The notes below the pieces were generated by a model that saw nothing but the letters and a program-made list of their open reading frames with translations, was not told the origin of the DNA and did not search any database. Shown here piece by piece: positions 54,493 through 62,105 of a stretch of DNA of 64,000 bases; position 1 is the first letter of the stretch; every line of letters begins with the position of its first letter. The DNA comes from Devosia sp. Root635 (GTDB lineage Bacteria; Pseudomonadota; Alphaproteobacteria; Rhizobiales; Devosiaceae): contig NZ_LMGZ01000002.1 in the NCBI RefSeq assembly GCF_001427605.1, positions 84,643 through 148,642 of the forward strand, given 5' to 3'. Position numbers and translations under genes: made by a program.

Positions 54493-55356
54493 ATGAACAA
54501 TATCCGCATCGGCAATGAGCATGTGACCGTCGAAATCTCGCCGCTCGGCTCGGAGATGCAGTCGATCACGACCAGCGATGGGCAGGACTGGCTGTGGGAT
54601 GGCGATGCGGCGTTCTGGGGCGGGCGGTCGCCGGTGCTGTTTCCGATCGTGGGCCGGGCGCCGGACGATCATGTGCGGATCGAGGGGGTCCGCTATCCGA
54701 TGGGGCAGCACGGCTTTGCACGGCGCAGCGAATTCGAACTAGTGGAGCGCGGGACCGATTTCTGCCGGATGGCGCTGCGGGCGGGGCAGGCGAGCCATTC
54801 GATCTTTCCGTTCGATTTCCTGCTGGAGCTGGAGCATCGCGTCGAGGGGCGCGGGGTGAGCGTCACGGCGGAGGTAACCAATCGGGATCATCGGCCGATG
54901 CCGTTCGGCATCGGGTTTCATCCGGCTTTCGTGTGGCCGCTGCCCGGCTGTGCGGGTCTGGAGCACCGGGTGGTGCTGGATAATGGCGGGGCGCCGGAAC
55001 TGGTGCGGCTATCGGGCGGACTGGTGCAGAAGGAGCGGCTGGCTTCGCCGTTCAGGGCGGGTGAGCTGGTGCTGAGCCATGAGCTGTTCGCGGCCGATGC
55101 CATGCTGTTTCCCGAGGGCGCGGGCGCCGGGCTGACCTATGCGGCGGGGGACAAGGCGGTGCGGTTCACCTGGGAGAATTTGCCGAATTTTGCGCTGTGG
55201 TCGAAGGCGGGGGCGGAGTTTGTGTGCCTCGAGCCGTGGCATGGGACGGCGGCGGAAGTTGGTGGCAGCGATGATCTGAGCGAGCGGCCTTATGGGGATG
55301 TGCTGGGGCCGGGGGCGACGGGGCGGTATGGATTTCGGGTGGAGCTGGTGGGGTAG
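54493..55356 (+). CDS. Aldose 1-epimerase family protein
   Basis: A 287-residue galactose mutarotase-like beta-sandwich protein. Landmarks are 'VEISPLGSEMQSITTSDGQD', 'WDGDAAFWGGRSPVLFPIVG', 'YPMGQHGFARRSEFELVERG', 'MPFGIGFHPAFVWPL' (the catalytic His region) and 'FVCLEPWHGTAAEVGGSDDL' (Glu base). It belongs to the YphB/LacX-like subgroup, converting sugar anomers; substrate unknown. M at 54493 has CAGGAG; an earlier ATG at 54475 is less well placed. Confidence 0.88.
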   Translation: MNNIRIGNEHVTVEISPLGSEMQSITTSDGQDWLWDGDAAFWGGRSPVLFPIVGRAPDDHVRIEGVRYPMGQHGFARRSEFELVERGTDFCRMALRAGQASHSIFPFDFLLELEHRVEGRGVSVTAEVTNRDHRPMPFGIGFHPAFVWPLPGCAGLEHRVVLDNGGAPELVRLSGGLVQKERLASPFRAGELVLSHELFAADAMLFPEGAGAGLTYAAGDKAVRFTWENLPNFALWSKAGAEFVCLEPWHGTAAEVGGSDDLSERPYGDVLGPGATGRYGFRVELVG

Positions 55357-55365
55357 GGCGTGGCG

Positions 55366-56715
55366 CTATCTGCGCACGCCCAGCCTTGTCATTTTTTCGC
55401 TTAGCGTTCGTCTGGGCACTTGTAGCGCGTCCACCACTGCCGCGATGGAATCCCCGTGCCTTGCCAGTTCGGCTTCGATGACGTGGCGTTCGTAGGCGGC
55501 GAGGCGGTCGGCGAGGCTGGCGGTGGACGGGAGGGGCTTGGCCCTGGGGCCGAGGATGGTGTCGAGCGAGCGGCCGGTGGCATCGAGGCCGAGGGCGAAG
55601 CGGTCGGCGGCGGCCTTGATTTCGCGGACATTGCCGGGCCAGGCGTGGACCAGCAGGGCGTTGATGTCGGCCGGATGCAGTTGCGGCGCGGGCTTGTTGA
55701 AGCGCTGGGCGGCCATGCCCAGGAAGTGGTGGAACAGCAATACGCTGTCCTCGCCGCGGTCGCGCAGCGGGGCTAGATGGATGGTGGCGAGGTTGAGCCG
55801 GTAATAGAGATCGGCACGGAAGCGGCCGGCGTCGCTTTCGGCCGCGAGGTCGACCTTTGAGGCGGCGACGATGCGCACGTCTAGCGGAATCTGGCGGTTG
55901 GAACCGACGCGCTCGACCACGCGCTCCTGGATGACGCGGAGCACCTTGGCCTGGGCCAGCAGGGGCATGGACTCGACCTCATCCAGCAATAGCGTGCCGC
56001 CATTGGCGAATTCGAACTTGCCGACGCGCTGGCCGGAAGCGCCGGTAAAGGCGCCGGCCTCGTGGCCGAAGAGCTCGGATTCGATCAGCTCGGCCGGGAT
56101 GGCGGCGCAATTGACGGCGACGAAGGGGCCCTTGGCGCGGGGCGAGAAGTCATGGAGGCAGCGGGCGACGACTTCCTTGCCGGTGCCGGTTTCGCCCAGG
56201 ATGATGACATCGGTGGGAATGGAGGCCAATTCGCGCACTGCATGGCGCAAATCCTCCATGACGCGGGAGGAGCCGACGAGGCGGGTGGAGAGTTCAGCCT
56301 CGCCGCCATCGAGCCGGCGGCGCAGGTCGGCGACTTCGCGCTTGAGGCCGGCCTGTTCGGCGGCGCGGCGCAGGGTCTTGACCAGCTGGTCGGGCACATA
56401 GGGCTTTTGCAGGAAATCGAAGGCGCCGCCGCGCATGGCTTCCACCGCCATGGGCACGTCGCCATGGCCGGTGATGAGGATGACCTCGGTGGCCAGCGCC
56501 CGTTCCCCGACGGTGCGGAGCAGGTCGAGGCCGCTGAGGCCGGGCATGCGGACATCGGTCAGGATGACCTGGGGGTGGATGTCGTCGAGCAGGGCGAGGG
56601 CCTCGGTGGCGCTTGACGCGGCATGGGTCGTGAAGCCCGACAGGCGCAGCCATTGGTCGAGGGCGGTGCGCACCATTTCCTCGTCATCGACGATGAGAAC
56701 GGAAGGGTTGGTCAT
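55366..56715 (-). CDS. Sigma-54-dependent response regulator (DctD-like)
   Basis: A 449-residue NtrC-family activator. The receiver domain begins 'SVLIVDDEEMVRTALDQWLR' with phospho-acceptor Asp in 'QVILTDVRMPGLSGLDLLRT'. The AAA+ domain has Walker A 'VIILGETGTGKEVVARCLHD', the sigma-54 contact loop 'ESELFGHEAGAFTGASGQRV' (GAFTGA intact), Walker B 'GGTLLLDEVESMPLLAQAKV' and the R-finger region 'FRADLYYRLNLATIHLAPLR'. A Fis-type helix-turn-helix ends the protein. With the kinase upstream it forms a DctBD-like pair. The divergent tctCBA operon has a consensus sigma-54 promoter, so it is the likely target. Confidence 0.92.
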   Translation of the reverse strand: MTNPSVLIVDDEEMVRTALDQWLRLSGFTTHAASSATEALALLDDIHPQVILTDVRMPGLSGLDLLRTVGERALATEVILITGHGDVPMAVEAMRGGAFDFLQKPYVPDQLVKTLRRAAEQAGLKREVADLRRRLDGGEAELSTRLVGSSRVMEDLRHAVRELASIPTDVIILGETGTGKEVVARCLHDFSPRAKGPFVAVNCAAIPAELIESELFGHEAGAFTGASGQRVGKFEFANGGTLLLDEVESMPLLAQAKVLRVIQERVVERVGSNRQIPLDVRIVAASKVDLAAESDAGRFRADLYYRLNLATIHLAPLRDRGEDSVLLFHHFLGMAAQRFNKPAPQLHPADINALLVHAWPGNVREIKAAADRFALGLDATGRSLDTILGPRAKPLPSTASLADRLAAYERHVIEAELARHGDSIAAVVDALQVPRRTLSEKMTRLGVRR

Positions 56716-56716
56716 G

Positions 56717-58705
56717 CTAGTGGTCCGTCTCGAAGGTCTGAGTTTTGTGCTCCCTCCCCCTTGAGGGGAGGGCCGGGGAGGGGGTGGTTTCGTGGACTGC
56801 CGATGGACCCCCACCCTCGGTCCCTCCCCTCAAGGGGGAGGGAGGCGCTGGAGCCGATAGTTCAGTGCCATGGGCAGCCATCAAAGGCAGCCTTACCGTA
56901 AACGTGCTGCCCTTGCCGGGGCGGCTGGCGACGGCGATGGCGCCGCCGATATCGCGGATGAGGCCATAGGAAATGGAGAGGCCGAGACCGAGGCCGCGCC
57001 CGGCATCCTTGGTGGAATAGAAGGGGTCGAACAGGTTCGACAATTCGGCCGTGGTAATGCCCGCGCCGGTGTCGGACACGGCGATCTCGACATTGCGGGC
57101 GGTTGTCGTGACGCCGATGGACAGCACGCGGATGGCGCTGTGTTCCATGGCGTCGGCGGCATTGGCGAGCAGGTTGATCAGCACCTGTTCAAGATGGATG
57201 GGGTTGCCCGAGACCGTGAGCGGGATGGGATGGCGGCGATATTCAACGTCGATGCCGAAGGCCTTGAGCTTGTGATCGACCAAATCCAGGGCATTGGCGA
57301 TGACCGTGGCGAGATCGGCCTGCATTTCGACTCGGGTTTCCTTGCGGGCGAAGGTCTTGAGGTGACTGGTGAGGGCCGAAAGGCGATCGACCACCTTGTC
57401 CATGGTGCCGAGAATGCCAGCAATGTCGGTGTCGCGGCGCTGCGCGGCGATGAGCTTGGCGCTGGCGAGATGGGTGGTGAGGGCGGCGACGGGTTGGCTG
57501 ACCTCGTGGGCCACGCCGGCCAGAGCCTGGCCGAGGCTGGCCATCTTGGCGGCCTGCACCAGGCCGTGCTGGGCCTCGCGTTCGGCCTTTTCGGCGCGGA
57601 TGCGCTCGGCGATTTCCTCGCGCAAGGCTTCGTTGGCGACATGCAGATCCTCGGTACGTTCGGCGACGCGCTGTTCAAGCCGTTCGTGATCGGCCAGGCG
57701 CTGGGCGACGATGCGCTGGCGCTGCACCAGCAGCACGACGATGAGCAGGAGCGCCGCGGCGCCGAGGCCGGCGGCGGCAGCGGCGGTCCAGGCGACGCCA
57801 TAGAGCGGGGCGAGAGGCGTGAAGGACAGCAGTTCCCAGCCATGGCGGGGCAGGCGCAGTTCCTGCAGCACGAAATAGCCTGAGGTTTCGGGATCGTTGC
57901 CGGCCAGCAGGGCGAATTCGGCGCCGCGCGAAAACCAGCGGTCGGTGATGATGCCGGCATTGTCGACGCCTTTCTCACCATAGCGCTGCTGGCTGGAAAT
58001 GGCCTCGACGCGGGAGCGCGGAATGGTCTGCAGCGGGCGGTAGCGCCAGTCGGGGCGGGTGGAGAGGATCACGACGTCGTTAAGGTCGACGATGCCGATG
58101 AGTTCGCCCGAGCGCCACCAGGTGGCTTCGATCTCGCCCAGGTTGATCTTGGTGACGGCCACGCCCAGCGGGCCATCGGGGCCATCGACGCGCTGGGAGA
58201 GAAAGTAGCCCGGTACGCTGGTGGAAATGCCGAAGGCATAATATTCGGCCTGTCCGAGCCGCATGGCCTCGGCGAAATAGGGGCGGAAGGAGTAGTTGGT
58301 GCCGACCAGGCTGGTCAGCGTCCACCAATTGCTGGCGGCGACCACGGCGCCATTATCCTCCATGAGGAAAATCTCGCCGGCTCCGGCGGTTTCGTTGAGC
58401 TTGGAGAGGAAGCCGTTGGCGGCTTCCACGGCGGCCGGATCGTCGGGATTGGCCAGCGCCGCACGGGTTTCGCGGGCCTGGGAAATGGCCACCGGCAGAT
58501 AGTGGAAACGCTCGATGATGGCTTCGAGCGTGCGCTCGAACAGGGCAAGGCGCCGGTCGGCCTGCTCGCGGGTATCCTGGATGGTGGCGTTGAGCGTCAT
58601 CTCGAACGCCACCCAGGCGACCAGCGTCACCGCCACCAGCCCGATGGCCATCATGACCAGGTGGCGGCGGCCGAACCAGTTTCGCAAGCTCGTTCGTATC
58701 GTCAC
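56717..58705 (-). CDS. DctB-like sensor histidine kinase with repeat-derived C-terminus
   Basis: A 662-residue membrane histidine kinase. TM1 is at about residues 16-36, then a periplasmic sensor of about 260 residues (double-Cache type, as in DctB) and TM2 at about 295-318 ('AAAAAGLGAAALLLIVVLLV'). A coiled coil leads to 'MASLGQALAGVAHEVSQPVA' (phospho-acceptor His). The ATPase has 'LEQVLINLLANAADAM', 'VSDTGAGI' and 'DAGRGLGLGLSISYGLI', ending normally at 'STFTVRLPL'. The last roughly 45 residues are encoded by a family A palindromic repeat and are Pro/Gly/Ser-rich. The start is GTG 58705. It is paired with the DctD-like regulator. Confidence 0.9.
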   Translation of the reverse strand: MTIRTSLRNWFGRRHLVMMAIGLVAVTLVAWVAFEMTLNATIQDTREQADRRLALFERTLEAIIERFHYLPVAISQARETRAALANPDDPAAVEAANGFLSKLNETAGAGEIFLMEDNGAVVAASNWWTLTSLVGTNYSFRPYFAEAMRLGQAEYYAFGISTSVPGYFLSQRVDGPDGPLGVAVTKINLGEIEATWWRSGELIGIVDLNDVVILSTRPDWRYRPLQTIPRSRVEAISSQQRYGEKGVDNAGIITDRWFSRGAEFALLAGNDPETSGYFVLQELRLPRHGWELLSFTPLAPLYGVAWTAAAAAGLGAAALLLIVVLLVQRQRIVAQRLADHERLEQRVAERTEDLHVANEALREEIAERIRAEKAEREAQHGLVQAAKMASLGQALAGVAHEVSQPVAALTTHLASAKLIAAQRRDTDIAGILGTMDKVVDRLSALTSHLKTFARKETRVEMQADLATVIANALDLVDHKLKAFGIDVEYRRHPIPLTVSGNPIHLEQVLINLLANAADAMEHSAIRVLSIGVTTTARNVEIAVSDTGAGITTAELSNLFDPFYSTKDAGRGLGLGLSISYGLIRDIGGAIAVASRPGKGSTFTVRLPLMAAHGTELSAPAPPSPLRGGTEGGGPSAVHETTPSPALPSRGREHKTQTFETDH
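56749..56856. repeat. Palindromic repeat, family A, inside the kinase 3' end
   Basis: Arms CTCCCTCCCCCTTGAGGGGA (56750) and CCCTCCCCTCAAGGGGGAGG (56823). Nearly identical over about 100 bp to the copy at 38567-38676. It is read in frame as the last part of the histidine kinase gene. Confidence 0.9.
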
Positions 58706-58737
58706 AGGCGCCTTTCCCGACCGCAGCCCGGCCTATT

Positions 58738-58751
58738 GGCAAGAAATTGCC
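58738..58751. promoter_or_regulatory. Candidate activator site 1 (DctD-type UAS)
   Basis: GGCAAGAAATTGCC: 5-bp inverted arms around GAAA, about 90-100 bp upstream of the sigma-54 promoter. Shares GCAAGAA with the second site (read on the opposite strand). Binding by the DctD-like regulator is inferred. Confidence 0.6.
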
Positions 58752-58771
58752 GATGATCGCCGGGACAATGA

Positions 58772-58783
58772 GCAAGTTCTTGC
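58772..58783. promoter_or_regulatory. Candidate activator site 2 (DctD-type UAS)
   Basis: GCAAGTTCTTGC: 5-bp inverted arms around two bases, 34 bp from site 1 (centre to centre about three helical turns) and about 55-66 bp upstream of the sigma-54 -24 element. Typical placement for NtrC-family enhancer sites. Confidence 0.6.
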
Positions 58784-58837
58784 CCGGATGATTAGCATGG
58801 TCCGGAAAAATAGCATATCAGCATTGCATGTCGCGCG

Positions 58838-58853
58838 TGGCACGCAGCTTGCA
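58838..58853 (+). promoter_or_regulatory. Sigma-54 (-24/-12) promoter of tctCBA
   Basis: TGGCACGCAGCTTGCA matches the sigma-54 consensus TGGCAC-N5-TTGCA exactly, with the GG at 58839-58840 and GC at 58851-58852 separated by 10 bases. It lies 64 bp upstream of the tctC start. Confidence 0.9.
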
Positions 58854-58916
58854 TTGCAGGTTTCGACCCCGGTGAGGAAACCGGGATCCAAGCATCTATA
58901 TGGGAGGACATACGCA

Positions 58917-59900
58917 ATGAAGACCTTCGTTAAAATCCTGGCCGCGGGCCTTGTCGCCGGTTCGGCACTCACCGCCGTTGCGGCCATGGCGCAGGACTAT
59001 CCGACACAGCCAGTGACCATCGTGGTGCCGTTCTCGGCTGGTGGCCCCACCGATACGGTGACGCGCCTGGTGGCGGCGGCGATGAGCGAAGACCTGGGAC
59101 AGCAGGTGGTGGTACAGAATGTCGGCGGCGCCGGCGGCACGCTGGGTGCCGGCCAGGTGGCTGCGGCCAATCCGGATGGCTACACGCTGCTGCTGCACCA
59201 TATCGGCATGTCGACCGCTCCGGCGCTCTATGCCAGCCTGCCCTATGATCCGATGACCGACTTTGCCCCCATCGGCCTGGTGACCGAAGTGCCGATGACC
59301 ATCGTGGCGCGCAAGGATTTCGAGCCGGCAACGCTGGAAGACCTCATCGCCTATGTGAAGGAAAAGGGCGAAGACATCACCTATGCCAATGCCGGTATCG
59401 GTGCGGCCAGCCAGCTCTGTGGCCTGTTGTTCATGGATGCCCTCGGCACCAAGATGACCGAAGTGCCCTATCAGGGCACCGGTCCGGCCATGACGGACCT
59501 GCTGGGCGGCCAGATCGACATGATGTGCGACCAGACCACCAACACGACCAGCCAGATCCAGGCCGGTGAAATCAAGGCCTATGCCGTGACGACGCCGGAA
59601 CGCATCGCCGTGCTGCCGGACCTGCCGACGCTGGATGAAGGCGGGCTGGACAACTTCAACCTCGCCATCTGGCACGGGCTCTATGCGCCCGCCGGCACCG
59701 ACCAGGCCATCATCGACCGGCTGAGCCAGTCGCTGCAGAAGGCCCTGGCCGATGAGAACGTGGGCAACAGCTTTGCCGAACTGGGCACCTATCCGGTGCC
59801 GGCCGACCAGGCGACCCCGGCGGCGCTGAAGCAGAAGCTCGAAGGCCAGATCGCGCTGTGGGCCGAGGTGATCAAGGCCGCCGGCGTCTCGGCGCAGTAG
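58917..59900 (+). CDS. tctC: Tripartite tricarboxylate transporter binding protein (TctC/Bug)
   Basis: A 327-residue periplasmic receptor (signal peptide ending AAMAQ). The Bug family hallmarks are 'YPTQPVTIVVPFSAGGPTDT', 'VVVQNVGGAGGTLGAGQVAA' (G-A-G-G-x-x-G), 'YTLLLHHIG', 'YANAGIGAASQLCGLLFMDA', 'EVPYQGTGPAMTDLLGGQID' and 'PDLPTLDEGG'. Bug receptors bind carboxylates such as citrate, aspartate or nicotinate; the ligand here is not known. The start has GGGAGGA. Expression is expected from the sigma-54 promoter just upstream. A GC-rich hairpin follows the stop before tctB. Confidence 0.92.
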   Translation: MKTFVKILAAGLVAGSALTAVAAMAQDYPTQPVTIVVPFSAGGPTDTVTRLVAAAMSEDLGQQVVVQNVGGAGGTLGAGQVAAANPDGYTLLLHHIGMSTAPALYASLPYDPMTDFAPIGLVTEVPMTIVARKDFEPATLEDLIAYVKEKGEDITYANAGIGAASQLCGLLFMDALGTKMTEVPYQGTGPAMTDLLGGQIDMMCDQTTNTTSQIQAGEIKAYAVTTPERIAVLPDLPTLDEGGLDNFNLAIWHGLYAPAGTDQAIIDRLSQSLQKALADENVGNSFAELGTYPVPADQATPAALKQKLEGQIALWAEVIKAAGVSAQ

Positions 59901-59923
59901 ACCGCGAACCGGCACAATAGAGG

Positions 59924-59950
59924 AGCCCCCGGCCCAACCGGCCGGGGGCT
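59924..59950 (+). terminator. Intra-operon hairpin between tctC and tctB
   Basis: AGCCCCCGGCC/GGCCGGGGGCT, an 11-bp stem with a 5-base loop and no T-run. It probably stabilises the tctC mRNA end or attenuates transcription, so that receptor exceeds permease. Confidence 0.7.
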
Positions 59951-59970
59951 CTCTCCAGGGAGGGGGAAAG

Positions 59971-60432
59971 ATGGCACTCAACGCTTCGCGGAACGACCTT
60001 GCCTCGGGGGCGATATTCGTCGCCCTGGGCGGCTATTTTGCGCTCGAGGCCCTGCGCTACGAATTCGGCACACCATTCCGCATGGGACCGGGCTTCATGC
60101 CGGTGGTACTGGGCGGCATATTGGTGGCGCTGGGCGTGGCGGTGGCGGCCAAGGGCATGGGCAAGCCCGATGCCGAGGCGCCGGCACCCTGGCCCTGGCG
60201 CGGTATCCTGTTGGTATTGGGCACGATCCTGTTCTTTGCCGCCACCATACGCGGGCTGGGCTTTGTTCCCGTCGTGCTGATTTCGGGACTGGCGACGGCC
60301 TTGTCGAGCAGCCGCAATTCACTGCTTTCAGCGCTGGTGATCAGCGTGGGCCTGTGCGTGCTGTGCATGCTGATCTTCGTGGTCGGACTGGGGCTTCTGG
60401 TGCCCTGGATCGGCCCGTGGCTGCGCTTCTAG
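59971..60432 (+). CDS. tctB: Tripartite tricarboxylate transporter small subunit (TctB)
   Basis: A 153-residue membrane protein with four hydrophobic helices ('GAIFVALGGYFALEAL', 'VLGGILVALGVAVAAKGMG', 'GILLVLGTILFFAATI', 'LVISVGLCVLCMLIFVVGLG') and the typical 'FRMGPGFMPVVLGGI' (R-M-G-P-G-x-x-P). It pairs with TctA in the inner membrane. ATG 59971 has AGGGGGAAAG. tctA follows after 15 bp. Confidence 0.92.
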   Translation: MALNASRNDLASGAIFVALGGYFALEALRYEFGTPFRMGPGFMPVVLGGILVALGVAVAAKGMGKPDAEAPAPWPWRGILLVLGTILFFAATIRGLGFVPVVLISGLATALSSSRNSLLSALVISVGLCVLCMLIFVVGLGLLVPWIGPWLRF

Positions 60433-60447
60433 GCCGGAGAGAACAAA

Positions 60448-61953
60448 ATGGACCTGATATCCTCGCTCGCTCTCGGCTTTTCGGTCGCGCTCGATCCGAT
60501 CAATATTCTTTACTGCTTCATCGGCGTGCTACTGGGGACGCTGGTGGGTGTGCTGCCCGGCATCGGGCCGACCGCCACCATCGCCATGCTGTTGCCCATC
60601 ACCTTCTCGCTCAATGCGGAAACGGCGCTGATCATGCTGGCGGGCATCTATTACGGCGCCCAGTATGGCGGCTCGACCACGGCGATCCTGATCAACCTGC
60701 CCGGTGAGTCTTCGGCGGCGGTAACCGCCATCGACGGCTATCAGATGGCCCGCCAGGGAAGGGCCGGGCCAGCTTTGGCGGCGGCGGCCATCGGTTCCTT
60801 CTTTGCCGGTTCGGTGGCGACGCTGCTGCTGGCCTTCTTCGCGCCCCCGCTGGCGCGGGCGGCGCTCAATTTCGGCGCGCCGGAATATTTCTCGCTGATC
60901 GTGCTGGGCCTGCTGGTTTCCATTGCGCTGGCGCATGGCTCCATCCTCAAGGCGCTGGGCATGATCGTGCTCGGGCTGCTGCTCGGCATGGTGGGCCAGG
61001 ATATCTATACCGGCACGCCGCGCTTTACCTTCGGGGTGCGCGAACTGTTCGGGGGGCTCAATTTCGTGGCCGTGGCGGTGGGGGTGTTCGGCGTAGCCGA
61101 AATCCTGCGCAACCTCGAAAACGAGAAGGAGCGCGAGGTGGGGGTTACGGTGGTCAAGAACCTCTGGCTCACCCGCGACGACGTCAAGCGGGTCATCGCG
61201 CCGATCCTGCGCGGCACGGTGCTCGGATCGGTACTCGGCGTGCTGCCGGGGGGCGGGCATATCCTCTCCGCCTTCGCCTCCTATTCAGCGGAAAAGCGGC
61301 TGTCCAAGACACCCGAGCAATTCGGGCATGGCGCCATCGAGGGCGTGGCCGGACCGGAATCGGCCAATAACGCGGCGGCGCAGACGAGCTTCATTCCGCT
61401 GATGACGCTGGGCATTCCAGCCCACCCTGTCATGGCGCTGATGATCGGAGCGTTCATCCTGCAGGGCATCACGCCCGGCCCGAATGTGATCAACGAGCAG
61501 CCGGCTCTGTTCTGGGGCATCATCGCCTCGATGTGGGTGGGTAACCTGCTGCTGGTCATCCTCAACCTGCCGCTGGTGGGGCTGTGGGTGAAGATGCTGT
61601 CCATCCCCTATCGGGTGCTGTTCCCGGCCATCGTGCTGTTCGCCTGTATCGGGACCTTCTCGATCAATCAGAACATCTACGATATCTACGCCATCGCCTT
61701 TTTCGGCATCCTCGGCTACCTGCTGATCCGCTTCGGCTGCGAGCCGGCGCCGCTGCTGCTGGGCTTCGTGCTGGGACCATTGCTGGAAGAGCATTTGCGG
61801 CGGGCGATGATCATCTCGCGGGGCGACCCGATGATCTTCCTGCACCGGCCGATCTCGGCAACGCTGCTGGGCCTGGCGCTGCTGGCGGTGATCATCGCGG
61901 TGCTGCCGAGCATAAGGAAGAAACGGACCGAGGTGTTTGTCGAGGACGATTGA
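60448..61953 (+). CDS. tctA: Tripartite tricarboxylate transporter large permease (TctA)
   Basis: A 501-residue membrane protein with about 11-12 helices. It has both conserved repeats of the family: 'GVLPGIGPTATIAMLLPITF' with 'YYGAQYGGSTTAILINLPGE', and 'GVLPGGGHILSAFASYSAEK' with 'GPESANNAAAQTSFIPLMTL' then 'GIPAHPVMALMIGAFILQGI'. It is the transport channel working with TctB and the TctC receptor. ATG 60448 has GGAGAG. A strong terminator follows. Confidence 0.94.
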   Translation: MDLISSLALGFSVALDPINILYCFIGVLLGTLVGVLPGIGPTATIAMLLPITFSLNAETALIMLAGIYYGAQYGGSTTAILINLPGESSAAVTAIDGYQMARQGRAGPALAAAAIGSFFAGSVATLLLAFFAPPLARAALNFGAPEYFSLIVLGLLVSIALAHGSILKALGMIVLGLLLGMVGQDIYTGTPRFTFGVRELFGGLNFVAVAVGVFGVAEILRNLENEKEREVGVTVVKNLWLTRDDVKRVIAPILRGTVLGSVLGVLPGGGHILSAFASYSAEKRLSKTPEQFGHGAIEGVAGPESANNAAAQTSFIPLMTLGIPAHPVMALMIGAFILQGITPGPNVINEQPALFWGIIASMWVGNLLLVILNLPLVGLWVKMLSIPYRVLFPAIVLFACIGTFSINQNIYDIYAIAFFGILGYLLIRFGCEPAPLLLGFVLGPLLEEHLRRAMIISRGDPMIFLHRPISATLLGLALLAVIIAVLPSIRKKRTEVFVEDD

Positions 61954-61980
61954 GGTTCGACAAATCCCGATGATAACGCT

Positions 61981-62012
61981 GCCCCCGGAACCTGTTCCGG
62001 GGGCTTCTTTTT
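61981..62012 (+). terminator. Rho-independent terminator after tctA
   Basis: GCCCCCGGAAC/GTTCCGGGGGC stem, tight CT loop, followed by TTCTTTTTG. Ends the tctCBA operon. Confidence 0.92.
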
Positions 62013-62038
62013 GTGTGTGGGGGCTGGGCTGGTGGCAC

Positions 62039-62095
62039 GCCCTCGTGGTTCGAGGCTCGTGAGGTGCGCTTCTTCAGCGCCTCGAACCACGAGGG
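62039..62095. repeat. Palindromic repeat, family G
   Basis: Long hairpin with 17-18 bp arms GCCCTCGTGGTTCGAGGC (62039-62056) and GCCTCGAACCACGAGGGC (62078-62095) around a 21-base loop. Only copy in the window. Lies between the tctA terminator and the ATPase gene. Confidence 0.85.
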
Positions 62096-62105
62096 CCTGC
62101 CGCGA

